The position numbers and the translations under genes are program-made. Below are positions 27,529 through 36,664 of a stretch of 64,000 nt of DNA, one piece after another; position 1 is the stretch's first letter; each line of letters begins with the position of its first letter. The stretch is from assembly GCA_022843025.1 (NCBI GenBank), contig JALHOL010000008.1, forward strand, positions 124,001 to 188,000. Direction: 5' to 3'. This stretch comes from Paracoccaceae bacterium. Its GTDB lineage: Bacteria; Pseudomonadota; Alphaproteobacteria; Rhodobacterales; Rhodobacteraceae. The notes beneath the pieces are model-generated. The model ran no database searches. It was given only the letters and a program-made list of their open reading frames with translations, and had not been told where the DNA came from.

Positions 27529-28794
27529 TTACAACCATTCCGGAATGGTATCGCGGTTCAGGATTTCGTCAAAGGATGGTCTTTGGCGGATGACGGCGAA
27601 GTGATCCCCCTTCACAAGCACCTCGGGCACCAGCGGGCGGGAATTGTATTCCGACGCCATCACCGCGCCATAGGCCCCGGCGGACCGGAAGGCCACCAGA
27701 TCGCCCTCGGCCAGAAGGGGCAATTCCCGCGCCTTGGCAAAGGTATCGCCCGTTTCGCAGACCGGACCCACCACATCGAAGGGCTGGCTTGGGCTTGCGG
27801 CGGGCGGCTCCATCACCGGGACGATGTCATGGTGCGCGCCATACATGGACGGGCGGGCCAGATCGTTCATCGCGGCGTCGAGGATCAGGAAATCCCGCCC
27901 CTCGCCGTTCTTCACATAGATCACGGAGGATACCAGCAGTCCCGCATTGCCGGAAATCAGGCGGCCGGGTTCAATTTCGATCTCGCAGCCCAGATCGCCC
28001 ACTGTCCGTTTGATCAGCGCGCCGTAATCCATGGGCAGGGGCGGGGCTTCGTTCGACCGTGTGTAGGGAATCCCCAAGCCGCCGCCCAGATCAAGGCGGC
28101 GGATATTGTGCCCCGCCGCGCGCAGCTGGCGCGTCAGATCGGCCACTTTAAGGTAAGCCTGTTCGAACGGTTCCAGATCGGTCAACTGGCTGCCGATATG
28201 GACGTCGATCCCCACCACATCGATCCCCGGCAGGCGGGCGGCTTCGGCGTAAACCTCGGGCGCGCGGTCGATGGGGATGCCGAACTTGTTTTCCTTTTTC
28301 CCGGTCGCGATCTTTTCATGGGTGCGCGCGTCCACATCCGGGTTCACCCGGATGGTGATGGGGGCCACCACACCCAAAGACACCGCCACCTCGGACAATG
28401 CGCGCAATTCCGGCTCGCTTTCCACGTTGAACTGGCGGATGCCGCCGGTCAGGGCCAGATGCATTTCTTCGCGCGTCTTGCCGACGCCGGAGAACACGAT
28501 CCGGTCGCCCGGGACGCCTGCGGCGCGGGCGCGGCGGTATTCACCGCCCGACACCACATCCATCCCCGCGCCCAGATCACCGATCAGCTTCAGCACGGCG
28601 ATGTTGGACAGGGACTTGATGGCGAAACATACCATGTGCGGCAGGGGCGACAGCGCCTCGGTGAACAGGTGGTAATGGCGCGTCAGCGTGGCCGCGGAAT
28701 AAACATAGAAGGGCGTGCCGACCGTGGCGGCAATATCGGTGATCGCCACATCTTCGGCGTGCAGCGTGCCGTCTCTGTACAGGAAATGATCCAT
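27529..28794 (-). CDS. lysA: Diaminopimelate decarboxylase
   Basis: This PLP enzyme makes lysine from meso-diaminopimelate, the last step of the pathway. The 421-residue fold-III protein has the PLP lysine in CFAIKSLSNIAVL near residue 57, the glycine-rich LGGGLGIPY near residue 230 and the catalytic cysteine region VCETGDTF near residue 340. In many relatives lysA directly follows argH; here a quinone oxidoreductase and an argH-linked lipoprotein cluster lie between them. Confidence 0.97.
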   Translation of the reverse strand: MDHFLYRDGTLHAEDVAITDIAATVGTPFYVYSAATLTRHYHLFTEALSPLPHMVCFAIKSLSNIAVLKLIGDLGAGMDVVSGGEYRRARAAGVPGDRIVFSGVGKTREEMHLALTGGIRQFNVESEPELRALSEVAVSLGVVAPITIRVNPDVDARTHEKIATGKKENKFGIPIDRAPEVYAEAARLPGIDVVGIDVHIGSQLTDLEPFEQAYLKVADLTRQLRAAGHNIRRLDLGGGLGIPYTRSNEAPPLPMDYGALIKRTVGDLGCEIEIEPGRLISGNAGLLVSSVIYVKNGEGRDFLILDAAMNDLARPSMYGAHHDIVPVMEPPAASPSQPFDVVGPVCETGDTFAKARELPLLAEGDLVAFRSAGAYGAVMASEYNSRPLVPEVLVKGDHFAVIRQRPSFDEILNRDTIPEWL

Positions 28795-28939
28795 CGTTCC
28801 TCACCCGCCCCTGGCACGCATTGACCGCTGCATCTAGCCGCAACCACAGGCGATTTCCACCCCGTTTCCCGCCCGCCGCACTGGACCCTGCCGCTGGGTT
28901 GGTTAGCATCCCGAACAGCAAGCAAGCGGGAGAACGGCC

Positions 28940-29914
28940 ATGGCGCGGACAGTCATCATCGAGGCGGCGGGGGGACCCGAGGTTCTGAAGCTGGTGGATC
29001 GCCCGGTGGGCGACCCCGGCCCGGGCGAAGTGCGGATCACCCACCGCGCGTGCGGGTTGAATTTCATCGACGTGTATCAGCGGTCAGGGATGTATCCGAT
29101 GGCGCTTCCTGCCGCTTTGGGCATGGAAGCCAGCGGCGTGATTGATGCGGTGGGCGCGGGTGTGACGCATGTGAAACCGGGGGACCGCGTGGCCTATGCC
29201 GCCAACCCGCCCGGCGCCTATGCCGAGGCGCGGGTGATGCCCGCCGCGCAGGTCTGCCCGCTGCCCGACACGATCAGCTTTGACGAAGGCGCTGCCATGA
29301 TGCTCAAGGGCATGACGGTGCAGTATCTGTTCCGCCGCACCACCCCCATCAAACGCGGCGATACGGTGCTGTTCCATGCGGCAGCCGGGGGCGTGGGCCT
29401 GATCGCCTGCCAATGGGCGCGGGCGGAGGGCATCACCCTGATCGCCACTGCCGGATCGGATGAGAAATGCCAACTCGCGCTGGATCATGGGGCGACCCAT
29501 GCGATCAACTACCGGACCGAGGATTTCGCCGCCCGCGTGCGTGACTTGACCGGAGGCAAGGGCGTGGATGTGGTGATGGATGCCGTGGGCAAGGACACGT
29601 TCGACGGCAGCCTGAACTGCCTGAAACCCTTTGGCATGATGATTTCCTTCGGCAATGCCAGCGGCAAGGTGCCGCCCTTTGACATCGGCATTCTGGCGGC
29701 CAAGGGATCGCTGAAGATCACGCGGCAGACGCTGTTCACCCATATCGCCGATCACGCCACCTGTCAGGCTATGGCGCAGGAGTTGTTCGCGATGGTCACC
29801 TCGGGCGCGGTGAAAATCCGCATCGACCAGCGGTTCCCGCTGGAACAGGTGGCCGATGCCCACCGCGCGCTGGAGGCACGGGCGACGACGGGGCAGACGA
29901 TCCTGACCCTGTAA
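28940..29914 (+). CDS. qor: NADPH:quinone oxidoreductase (zinc-independent MDR family)
   Basis: This 324-residue medium-chain reductase reduces quinones with NADPH. It has the N-terminal GroES-like part (LNFIDVYQRSGMYP, GMEASGVIDAVG) and the NADPH-binding AAAGGVGLIACQWA near residue 150. It lacks the catalytic zinc cysteines, as expected for the Qor group. The ATG at 28940 follows GCGGGAG. It lies on the opposite strand to lysA and argH, interrupting the usual argH-lysA neighbourhood. Confidence 0.9.
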   Translation: MARTVIIEAAGGPEVLKLVDRPVGDPGPGEVRITHRACGLNFIDVYQRSGMYPMALPAALGMEASGVIDAVGAGVTHVKPGDRVAYAANPPGAYAEARVMPAAQVCPLPDTISFDEGAAMMLKGMTVQYLFRRTTPIKRGDTVLFHAAAGGVGLIACQWARAEGITLIATAGSDEKCQLALDHGATHAINYRTEDFAARVRDLTGGKGVDVVMDAVGKDTFDGSLNCLKPFGMMISFGNASGKVPPFDIGILAAKGSLKITRQTLFTHIADHATCQAMAQELFAMVTSGAVKIRIDQRFPLEQVADAHRALEARATTGQTILTL

Positions 29915-29944
29915 GCCCCCGACTGCCGGAAGTCCGCGGCCGCC

Positions 29945-30262
29945 TTAACCCTGCGGCCGCGAGCGCAGGAACAGATAGAGCGGCAAGCCGCAACTGACGC
30001 CGATGCAGAAGGTGGCTGGAATGGCGATCAGCCCCAGCCAAGCCTTGCGCGGGATCGTCTCTGCCAGCACCCAAACGGTCAGCGTCACCGCTGCGATGGT
30101 CAGATCCCAGGTCAGCCCGGTGGTGGAGGCATTGACATACCAGGCGTCGATCAGCCCTGACAGGCCGGTCCCGGTTTCGTTCATATAGGTGACGAACCAG
30201 TACATCGGGTGGATCGCCCCCCAGACGGCCAGCGCCAGCCACACAATCCGGATCGGGGCCAT
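29945..30262 (-). CDS. DUF2834 membrane protein (105 aa)
   Basis: This is a three-helix inner membrane protein of the DUF2834 family. The polar signature WFVTYMNETG after helix 1, and DLTIAAVTLTVWVLAE in helix 2, match that family. The ATG at 30262 overlaps the stop of the upstream lipoprotein gene by one base (TGATG), so the two are coupled. It ends the argH operon. The function is unknown. Confidence 0.85.
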   Translation of the reverse strand: MAPIRIVWLALAVWGAIHPMYWFVTYMNETGTGLSGLIDAWYVNASTTGLTWDLTIAAVTLTVWVLAETIPRKAWLGLIAIPATFCIGVSCGLPLYLFLRSRPQG

Positions 30263-30402
30263 CACAGGCCACCCTGAATGCCGACCCGCGCCTCGCCCGT
30301 GATCGCCACGGCAGGGGCGGCTTTTGATGGCGCGACGGGCGGCCCATCGGCGCCACAGGCGGCAAGCAGGGCAAGGGCAGTCAGGGCAAGAAGGGATTTC
30401 AT
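30262..30402 (-). CDS. Mini-lipoprotein 3 of the argH operon (46 aa)
   Basis: The ATG at 30402 encodes MKSLLALTALALLAACGADG, a textbook lipoprotein signal with Cys16 after LLAA. Only 30 residues follow the lipidated cysteine, and they are mostly small and apolar residues. It is the kind of tiny lipoprotein (LptM-like) found between argH and lysA in many proteobacteria. It is 25 bases after the previous lipoprotein gene and overlaps the next start by one base. It is too short for usual gene-calling cut-offs. Confidence 0.72.
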   Translation of the reverse strand: MKSLLALTALALLAACGADGPPVAPSKAAPAVAITGEARVGIQGGL

Positions 30403-30427
30403 GGCAAGCAAACCTTTGTTGGAAACA

Positions 30428-30592
30428 TCACGGGGAATAGCTGATCCGCCCGCCGCCCAGCCCCGCCGATACCGACGGGCTGACGGTCAGCCCATCCGCG
30501 CCAAGGCTTAGCCCGGCATTCAGCCGGGGCGAGGTGCAGGCGGCAAGGCACAGGGCAAGGGCGATCAGGGCGGGTTTCAAAGCGGGTTTCAT
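30428..30592 (-). CDS. Mini-lipoprotein 2 of the argH operon (54 aa)
   Basis: The protein starts MKPALKPALIALALCLAACT, giving Cys19 as lipidation site. The mature part is 36 residues, glycine and serine rich (GLSLGADGLTVSPSVSAGLG), and looks like a short beta-strand-forming segment. Its ATG overlaps the stop of lipoprotein 1 by four bases (ATGA). Translational coupling to its neighbour and a clean lipobox support a real gene. Confidence 0.7.
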   Translation of the reverse strand: MKPALKPALIALALCLAACTSPRLNAGLSLGADGLTVSPSVSAGLGGGRISYSP

Positions 30593-30762
30593 CTGTTCAT
30601 CCGGTGCAGCGGATCGGTGACGGTGATGCCCAGCACAGGCTTGGGTGCGTTCAGATCGGTGCCAAAGGTTGTATTGTCCGACAGCGGAATTGCCAGCACG
30701 GGAAGGCTGCTGTCACCGCAGGCCGCAAGCAGAACGAAGATTGGCAGCATCGCAAGGCGCAT
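30589..30762 (-). CDS. Mini-lipoprotein 1 of the argH operon (57 aa)
   Basis: The ATG at 30762 encodes MRLAMLPIFVLLAACGDSSL, with Cys15 in a LLAAC lipobox, followed by a 42-residue mature part containing FGTDLNAPKPVLGITVTDPL. It begins 45 bases after the argH stop on the same strand. It is the first of three consecutive short lipoprotein genes. No homology beyond the signal is evident between the three mature parts. Confidence 0.7.
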   Translation of the reverse strand: MRLAMLPIFVLLAACGDSSLPVLAIPLSDNTTFGTDLNAPKPVLGITVTDPLHRMNR

Positions 30763-30807
30763 CCGGGTTCCCGTCGCAACGCAGCCTAGCGCCCAGAGGC
30801 GCCCCTG

Positions 30808-32211
30808 TCACGCCAGCCTTTCGCGCCACGCGGCGATCTGCCCACGCACCTGATCAGGGGCGGTGCCGCCATAGGACCGGCGCGAGCGGACGGAATTTTC
30901 CACCCCCAGCACATCGAACACATCTGCGCGGATGCCTGCGTGCACGCTCTGCATGTCTGCCAGGGTGAGATCGGGCAGATCGCAGCCCTTACCCTCGGCC
31001 ATTGCCACCAGCGTGCCGGTCACGTGATGCGCGTCACGGAAGGGCAGGCCCAGTTCCCGCACCAGCCAATCGGCCAGATCGGTGGCCGTGGAAAAGCCGC
31101 TGGCGGCGGCGGTTTTCAGAACGTCACGGTTGGCGGTCATGTCGGTGACCATGCCGGTCATCGCGGCCAAGGCCAGCATCAGTGTATCGGCGGCGTCGAA
31201 GACCTGTTCCTTGTCTTCCTGCATGTCCTTGGAATAGGTCAGCGCCAATCCCTTCATCACGGTGAACAGGGCCACCGTCGCGCCGAGGATGCGGCCCAGC
31301 TTGGCGCGCAGCAATTCGGCCGCATCGGGGTTCTTCTTCTGCGGCATGATCGAGGAACCGGTGGTCCAGCGATCCGACAGGCGAACGAACCGGAATTGGG
31401 CCGAGGACCAGATCACCAATTCCTCGGCAAAGCGGGACAGGTGCATGGCGCAGATGCTGCTGGCGGCCAGAAACTCCAGCGCGAAATCGCGGTCAGACAC
31501 GGAATCAAGGCTGTTGGCTGTGGGCCGGTCAAACCCCAGCGCAGTGGCGGTCATCTGCCGGTCGATGGGGAAGGAGGTGCCCGCCAAAGCCGCAGCGCCA
31601 AGCGGGCATTCGTTCATCCGCGCCCGCGCGTCGATGAACCGGCCCCGGTCGCGCGACAGCATTTCGACATAAGCCATCATGTGATGGCCCCATGTCACCG
31701 GCTGCGCGGTTTGCAGATGGGTAAAGCCCGGCATCACCCAATCGGCCCCTGCTTCGGCTTGCGCCAGGAAGGCGCGCATCAGCGCCTCAAGCCCCGAAAT
31801 GGCGGCATCGCATTGATCGCGCACCCAAAGCCGGAAATCGACGGCCACCTGATCATTGCGCGACCGCGCGGTGTGCAGCCGCCCCGCCGGTTCGCCGATC
31901 ACCTCTTTCAGCCGGGCCTCCACATTCATGTGGATATCTTCAAGCTCTACCCGAAACGGGAAGTTCCCCGTTTCAATCTCTGACAACACCGTGAGAAGAC
32001 CTTCCCCGATCGCCTCGGCGTCCTTATTGGTCAAGATGCCTGTGGCGGCGAGCATCGCCGCATGGGCGCGTGACCCTGCGATGTCTTGGGCATAGAGCCG
32101 TTTGTCGAACCCGATGGAGGCGTTGATCGCCGTCATGATGGCGTCCGGCCCTTCGGCAAAGCGCCCGCCCCACATCTGGTTGGCGGATTTGGCATCGGGG
32201 GAAGCGGTCAT
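30808..32211 (-). CDS. argH: Argininosuccinate lyase
   Basis: ArgH splits argininosuccinate to arginine and fumarate, the last step of arginine synthesis. The 467-residue protein has MWGGRF at the N terminus, [10 protein letters not shown] near residue 113, TNLQ-equivalent [14 protein letters not shown] near 165 and the fumarase-superfamily signature [11 protein letters not shown] near residue 288. It heads a transcript that continues into three mini-lipoproteins and a DUF2834 gene. Its start is divergent from tlpA with only 22 bases between the start codons. Confidence 0.97.
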   Translation of the reverse strand: MTASPDAKSANQMWGGRFAEGPDAIMTAINASIGFDKRLYAQDIAGSRAHAAMLAATGILTNKDAEAIGEGLLTVLSEIETGNFPFRVELEDIHMNVEARLKEVIGEPAGRLHTARSRNDQVAVDFRLWVRDQCDAAISGLEALMRAFLAQAEAGADWVMPGFTHLQTAQPVTWGHHMMAYVEMLSRDRGRFIDARARMNECPLGAAALAGTSFPIDRQMTATALGFDRPTANSLDSVSDRDFALEFLAASSICAMHLSRFAEELVIWSSAQFRFVRLSDRWTTGSSIMPQKKNPDAAELLRAKLGRILGATVALFTVMKGLALTYSKDMQEDKEQVFDAADTLMLALAAMTGMVTDMTANRDVLKTAAASGFSTATDLADWLVRELGLPFRDAHHVTGTLVAMAEGKGCDLPDLTLADMQSVHAGIRADVFDVLGVENSVRSRRSYGGTAPDQVRGQIAAWRERLA

Positions 32212-32233
32212 GGCGATGGCCTTCGGAGGGAAG

Positions 32234-32779
32234 ATGCTGCGGAAAATTCTGGCCGTCCTTTATACGGCCTTGGCCATCGGTGCAAATGCCGCCCTTGCGG
32301 GCGATATCGAGGCGCTGCGCGAAGGCGACATGCGCAAGCTGGCGATTCATGCCGCCCCGGTGGACTTGCCCGCCGCCGTGTTTCTGGATGCCGATGATGC
32401 CGCGGTGCCGCTGGCACAGTGGCAGGGCAAATGGGTGGTGCTGAACTTCTGGGCCACATGGTGCGCGCCCTGCCGCAAGGAGATGCCCTCGCTTCTGCGC
32501 CTGCAACAGGCGATGCCCGATCTGGCGGTGCTGCCCGTGGCCACGGGGCGCAACGCGGTGGAAGGGATTGAGCGGTTCTATGAAGAGGCTGGCGTGCAGG
32601 CCCTGCCCATCCTGCGCGACCCAAAAAGCGAACTGGCCCGGCCCATGGGCGTGATGGGCCTGCCGGTGACGGTGATCCTGAACCCGCAGGGGCAGGAAGT
32701 GGCCCGCCTGATCGGCGATGCCGAATGGGACAGCGCCCATGCGCAAACCGTTCTGGCTGCGATGATGGCCGGGAACTGA
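32234..32779 (+). CDS. tlpA: TlpA-like periplasmic thiol-disulfide oxidoreductase (181 aa)
   Basis: The ATG at 32234 follows GGAGGG and encodes a Sec signal ([22 protein letters not shown]). The mature domain is thioredoxin-like with the CxxC active site in [16 protein letters not shown] near residue 75 and the cis-proline in GLPVTVI near residue 145. TlpA relatives reduce periplasmic thiols, for example for cytochrome c oxidase or cytochrome c maturation. Two upstream ATGs overlap argH and would lengthen the signal. The argH-tlpA divergence is common in Rhodobacteraceae as I recall. Confidence 0.9.
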   Translation: MLRKILAVLYTALAIGANAALAGDIEALREGDMRKLAIHAAPVDLPAAVFLDADDAAVPLAQWQGKWVVLNFWATWCAPCRKEMPSLLRLQQAMPDLAVLPVATGRNAVEGIERFYEEAGVQALPILRDPKSELARPMGVMGLPVTVILNPQGQEVARLIGDAEWDSAHAQTVLAAMMAGN

Positions 32780-32899
32780 ATCGCGCGCGCCGGGCGTGCC
32801 GCCCGCCGCGCATTTCTTTTTTCCGTCCCGCCGCCTTGCGGCGGCGTGCCGGCAGGATGGGGGGCCAGCCCCCCAGGCGCGTGCCGCGCCTCCCCCCCG

Positions 32900-32922
32900 G
32901 GGTATTTGCCGCCAAGATGAAG
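32900..32922. repeat. Dispersed intergenic repeat, copy 2
   Basis: GGGTATTT, four bases, then CCAAGATGAAG, as at 15009-15030. It ends one base before the stop codon of the convergent tag gene. The preceding 120 bases (32780-32899) are non-coding and hold CGCCGC/GCGGCG and GGGGGG/CCCCCC hairpins, probably shared terminators of tlpA and tag. Confidence 0.6.
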
Positions 32923-32923
32923 A

Positions 32924-33523
32924 TCAGGCTTCCTTGGCCAAGGCCGCCACCCGGGGCTGCGCGGGGCAAGTGATCAGGTGGTCATTCACCAGACCGGTGG
33001 CTTGCAGGAAGGCGTAGGTGATGGTGGGGCCGCAGAAGGTGAAGCCGTCCTTTTTCAGCTGCTTTGAGATGGCCTGCGACAGGGGCGTTTCCGTCGGGAT
33101 ATCGCGCGGGCCTGCGGGGCGGTTCTGCAAGGGCCGCCCGTCGAGATATTTCCACAGATATGGCGAGAAGCCTTCGCGTTCTTCGATCGCCAGATAGGCG
33201 CGGGCAGAGCGGATGGTGCCTTCGATCTTGCCCCGGTGGCGGATGATGCCGGGATCGGCCAGCAGGCGCGCGACATCCGATTCGCCCCAGCTTGCGATGG
33301 TTTCAGGCCGGAACCCTGCGAAAGCGGCGCGGAAATTGTCGCGCTTTTTCAGGATCGTGATCCAGCTGAGCCCGGCCTGAAAGCCATCCAGGATCAGTTT
33401 TTCCCACAAGGCGCGCGGATCGTATTCCGGAACACCCCATTCTTCATCGTGATAGGCCACGTAAAGCGGATCTGTCCCGCACCAGGGGCAGCGGCCATTG
33501 TCGGTGTGGTGCTGATCGGGCAT
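32924..33523 (-). CDS. tag: DNA-3-methyladenine glycosylase I
   Basis: Tag excises 3-methyladenine from alkylated DNA. The 199-residue protein begins with RCPWCGTDPLYVAYHDEEWG, which provides the first zinc-binding cysteine and the conserved HDEEWG, and continues with DGFQAGLSWITIL and the catalytic-pocket region TFCGPTITYAFLQATGLVNDH. The ATG at 33523 follows GGGGGAA. The longer open frame upstream is a shadow of the EAL gene. Confidence 0.96.
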   Translation of the reverse strand: MPDQHHTDNGRCPWCGTDPLYVAYHDEEWGVPEYDPRALWEKLILDGFQAGLSWITILKKRDNFRAAFAGFRPETIASWGESDVARLLADPGIIRHRGKIEGTIRSARAYLAIEEREGFSPYLWKYLDGRPLQNRPAGPRDIPTETPLSQAISKQLKKDGFTFCGPTITYAFLQATGLVNDHLITCPAQPRVAALAKEA

Positions 33524-33601
33524 GGCCGTTCCCCCAAATGCCTTTACCCGATGTTTACGGGCGCAGGGGCAGGATTGTCGACGGGTCTTGCGGGGGTTGC
33601 G

Positions 33602-34450
33602 ATGAGGATGGACAGCGGTGCAGGTCTGGCAGACGGGGCAAGCCCCCTGTCCTTTGCCATGGCGGAAAGCGCGGCCGATGCGGTGGCGCTGGTGGCCGAG
33701 GCGGTGCGCCTGCGGCGGTTGCGGCTGGCCTATCACCCGGTGGTTCTGGCAGGCATGCCGGGCAGGATCGGCTTTCACGAAGGGCTGATGCGGGTGCTGG
33801 ATCCGGGCGGACGCGTGATCCCGGCGCGCGATTTCATGCCCGCGATCGAGGCGCATGAGTTGGGCCGCGAGATTGATTGCGCCGCGTTGGCCATGGGGCT
33901 GGATGCGCTGGTGCGGCATCCGCAACTGCGCCTGTCGGTGAACATGTCGGCGCGGTCGGTGGGCTGGCCCCGCTGGATGAAGCTGCTGCGCGCGGGGCTG
34001 GCGCGGCACCCGGGCATCGGCGACCGGCTGATCCTTGAAGTCGCCGAGGCCAGCGTGATGACCGTGCCGGAACTGCTGGCCGGGATGATCGCCGAATTGC
34101 GGCCCAGTGGCGTGTCCTTTGCGCTGGACGGGTTCGGTGCCGGGGCCTTTGCCCTGCGCCATTTCCGCGAGCTGACCTTTGATCTGCTGAAGGTCGATGC
34201 CCAATACAGCCGGGGCATTCACACCCATGCCGACAATCAGGTGCTGATGGCCGCCTATCTGGCCATCGCGCGGCAATTCGACATGCTTCTGGTGGCGCAG
34301 GGCGTGGAACAGGCGGCCGAGGCGGACTGGCTGGGCCAACTGGGCGTTGATTGTTTGCAGGGCTATCACTTTGCCGCGCCGAAGCTCATCCCCGAAGGGT
34401 TGGAGGCAGAAACCAGCCCTTCTGATGCGCCGCCGAAGGCGGAACGTTGA
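33602..34450 (+). CDS. EAL-domain protein with altered catalytic motifs (282 aa)
   Basis: This is a cyclic-di-GMP phosphodiesterase-fold protein without an attached GGDEF or sensor domain. The EAL strand reads HEGLMR near residue 60 in place of E-A-L-x-R. NMSARS and EVAE are intact. The DDFGxG loop is LDGFGAG, losing one metal-binding aspartate; the KVDAQY lysine remains; the EGVE motif is QGVE. With two acidic positions changed the protein is probably catalytically weak and may act as a c-di-GMP sensor or adaptor. The ATG at 33602 follows GCGGGGG; an ATG at 33551 lacks a ribosome binding site. Confidence 0.85.
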   Translation: MRMDSGAGLADGASPLSFAMAESAADAVALVAEAVRLRRLRLAYHPVVLAGMPGRIGFHEGLMRVLDPGGRVIPARDFMPAIEAHELGREIDCAALAMGLDALVRHPQLRLSVNMSARSVGWPRWMKLLRAGLARHPGIGDRLILEVAEASVMTVPELLAGMIAELRPSGVSFALDGFGAGAFALRHFRELTFDLLKVDAQYSRGIHTHADNQVLMAAYLAIARQFDMLLVAQGVEQAAEADWLGQLGVDCLQGYHFAAPKLIPEGLEAETSPSDAPPKAER

Positions 34451-34566
34451 CCCTGCGGCAATCTGCGGGCGCAAGAATGTTGCTTTTGTTTCCCCCCCGT
34501 CTAGGCCATGCTGCAAGGCGGCGCGGTCACGCGGACCCCGCCCCGATGGGAGAGAGAGGATCAACC

Positions 34567-35742
34567 ATGACCAATGTCGTCATCGTTTCAGCAGGCCGGA
34601 CAGCCGTAGGCAGTTTCAACGGTTCCTTTGCCAACACCCCGGCGCATGACCTTGGCGCTGCGGTGATCGAGGCGGTCGTCGCCCGCGCTGGCATCGACAA
34701 GGCCGAGGTGGAGGAAACGATCCTCGGTCAGGTTCTGACCGCAGGTCAGGGCCAGAACCCCGCCCGTCAGGCGCATATCAAGGCCGGTCTGCCGAAAGAG
34801 GCCAGCGCATGGTCGCTCAATCAGGTGTGCGGGTCGGGCCTGCGCGCGGTGGCGCTGGGCGCGCAGCATGTGCAACTGGGCGATGCGCGGATCGTGGTCG
34901 CGGGCGGGCAAGAGAACATGTCGCTGTCGCCCCATGTCGCGCATCTGCGCGCCGGCACCAAGATGGGCGACATGAAGTTCATCGATTCGATGATCAAGGA
35001 CGGGTTGTGGGATGCCTTCAACGGCTATCACATGGGCCAGACCGCGGAAAACGTTGCCAATCAGTGGCAGATTTCGCGCGACATGCAGGATGAATTCGCG
35101 CTGGGCAGCCAGAACAAGGCCGAAGCCGCGCAGAAGGCCGGCAAGTTCAAGGATGAGATCATCCCCTTCCTGATTTCCACCCGCAAGGGCGACATCACGG
35201 TGGATGCTGATGAATATATCCGCGCGGGGGCCACGCTCGAATCAATGCAGAAGCTGAAGCCCGCCTTCACCAAGGAAGGGTCGGTTACTGCGGGTAATGC
35301 CTCGGGTCTGAACGATGGCGCGGCGGCGGTGGTGCTGATGTCGGCGGATGAGGCGGCGCGGCGCGGGCTGACGCCGCTCGCCCGGATCGCATCTTACGCG
35401 ACGGCGGGGCTGGACCCGTCGATCATGGGCGTGGGGCCGATCCATGCCAGCCGCAAGGCGCTGGAAAAAGCCGGCTGGAAGGTGGGCGATCTGGATCTGG
35501 TCGAGGCGAATGAGGCCTTTGCCGCCCAGGCCTGCGCGGTGAACAAGGATATGGGCTGGGATCCGTCCATCGTGAACGTGAACGGCGGGGCTATCGCCAT
35601 CGGCCACCCGATCGGCGCTTCGGGCGCGCGCATCCTGAACACGCTGCTGTTCGAGATGGCCCGCCGCGATGCCAAGCGCGGGCTGGCCACGCTGTGCATC
35701 GGCGGCGGTATGGGTGTTGCCATGTGTCTGGAACGCGCCTGA
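34567..35742 (+). CDS. phaA: Acetyl-CoA C-acetyltransferase (beta-ketothiolase)
   Basis: PhaA condenses two acetyl-CoA to acetoacetyl-CoA, for polyhydroxybutyrate and for the ethylmalonyl-CoA pathway. The 391-residue thiolase has the acyl-binding cysteine in [10 protein letters not shown] near residue 89, [17 protein letters not shown] with the catalytic histidine near 348 and the second cysteine in LCIGGGMG near 378. The ATG at 34567 follows GAGAGGA. phaB follows after 120 bases containing two inverted repeats. Confidence 0.97.
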   Translation: MTNVVIVSAGRTAVGSFNGSFANTPAHDLGAAVIEAVVARAGIDKAEVEETILGQVLTAGQGQNPARQAHIKAGLPKEASAWSLNQVCGSGLRAVALGAQHVQLGDARIVVAGGQENMSLSPHVAHLRAGTKMGDMKFIDSMIKDGLWDAFNGYHMGQTAENVANQWQISRDMQDEFALGSQNKAEAAQKAGKFKDEIIPFLISTRKGDITVDADEYIRAGATLESMQKLKPAFTKEGSVTAGNASGLNDGAAAVVLMSADEAARRGLTPLARIASYATAGLDPSIMGVGPIHASRKALEKAGWKVGDLDLVEANEAFAAQACAVNKDMGWDPSIVNVNGGAIAIGHPIGASGARILNTLLFEMARRDAKRGLATLCIGGGMGVAMCLERA

Positions 35743-35753
35743 CGCCAGTTTTG

Positions 35754-35809
35754 CTGCGGCAACAATGCCGCAGGTGCGAAAGGGACGCGCAACATTGTTG
35801 CGCGTCCCT
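35754..35809. promoter_or_regulatory. Two inverted repeats between phaA and phaB
   Basis: The first is CTGCGGC/GCCGCAG with a six-base spacer (35754-35773). The second is a 14-base perfect repeat with a one-base centre (35781-35809, arm AGGGACGCGCAACA). CTGC...GCAG spaced repeats resemble PhaR operators as I remember them from Paracoccus. The second could instead be an attenuator-like terminator, but its T run is poor. A related CGCAAYATTGTTGCG palindrome lies upstream of the ETF-quinone oxidoreductase gene. Confidence 0.5.
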
Positions 35810-35862
35810 GTTCATTTCGGTAACACCATTTCAAGAACGTCTGAATTCAGGAGGAGGGACGA

Positions 35863-36588
35863 ATGGCACGAGTGGCTTTGGTAACAGGGGGTTCGCGGGG
35901 AATCGGCGCCGCGATTTCGGTGGCGCTGCAGGCGGCGGGCTACAAGGTGGCCGCGAACTATGCCGGCAACGATGAGGCGGCCGCCGCCTTCACCAAGGAG
36001 ACGGGCATTCCCACCTTCAAATGGTCGGTCGCGGATTACGACGCCTGCGTGGCGGGTATCGCACAGGTCGAGGCCGAGGTCGGCCCCGTGGACGTGCTGG
36101 TGAACAACGCGGGCATCACCCGTGACGCGATGTTCCACAAGATGACCCCGCAGCAGTGGAAAGAAGTCATCGACACCAACCTGACGGGTCTGTTCAACAT
36201 GACCCATCCGCTGTGGTCGGGGATGCGGGATCGGAAATTCGGCCGCGTGATCAACATCTCGTCGATCAACGGGCAAAAGGGGCAGGCAGGGCAGGCGAAC
36301 TATTCCGCCGCCAAGTCGGGCGATCTGGGTTTCACCAAGGCGCTGGCGCAAGAGGGCGCGCGGGCGGGCATCACCGTCAACGCGATCTGCCCCGGCTATA
36401 TCGCGACCGAAATGGTGAAGGCGATTGATGAAAAGGTGCTGAACGAACGCATCATCCCGCAGATTCCGGTGGGCCGCCTGGGTGAGCCGTCCGAGATTGC
36501 GCGGACGGTTGTTTTCCTTGCATCGGATGATGCCGGGTTCATCACCGGGTCGACGATTTCTGCCAATGGCGGGCAGTTCGTCGTCTGA
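35863..36588 (+). CDS. phaB: Acetoacetyl-CoA reductase (SDR family)
   Basis: PhaB reduces acetoacetyl-CoA with NADPH to (R)-3-hydroxybutyryl-CoA, the PHB monomer and an ethylmalonyl-CoA pathway intermediate. The 241-residue short-chain dehydrogenase has the TGGSRGIG cofactor loop at residues 8-15, NNAGITRD near 82, and the catalytic Ser-Tyr-Lys in ISSINGQKGQAGQANYSAAK near 138-157. The ATG at 35863 follows AGGAGGAGGG, the strongest ribosome binding site in the window. Confidence 0.97.
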   Translation: MARVALVTGGSRGIGAAISVALQAAGYKVAANYAGNDEAAAAFTKETGIPTFKWSVADYDACVAGIAQVEAEVGPVDVLVNNAGITRDAMFHKMTPQQWKEVIDTNLTGLFNMTHPLWSGMRDRKFGRVINISSINGQKGQAGQANYSAAKSGDLGFTKALAQEGARAGITVNAICPGYIATEMVKAIDEKVLNERIIPQIPVGRLGEPSEIARTVVFLASDDAGFITGSTISANGGQFVV

Positions 36589-36610
36589 TTGCGCGACCCC
36601 GCATTTGAAG

Positions 36611-36640
36611 GGCCCGCGCAGGACGCGGGCCTTTTTCTTT
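36611..36640 (+). terminator. Intrinsic terminator of phaB
   Basis: GGCCCGCG and CGCGGGCC are separated by five bases and followed by TTTTTCTTT. It lies 22 bases after the phaB stop and is one of the clearest intrinsic terminators in the window. Confidence 0.93.
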
Positions 36641-36664
36641 GCCGTTGCAAGGTTTAGAACCACC

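Noticed and set aside
28795-28939. Possible small lipoprotein between lysA and qor on the minus strand
   Set aside because: The only candidate, starting MAVLPLACC, stops after 12 codons.
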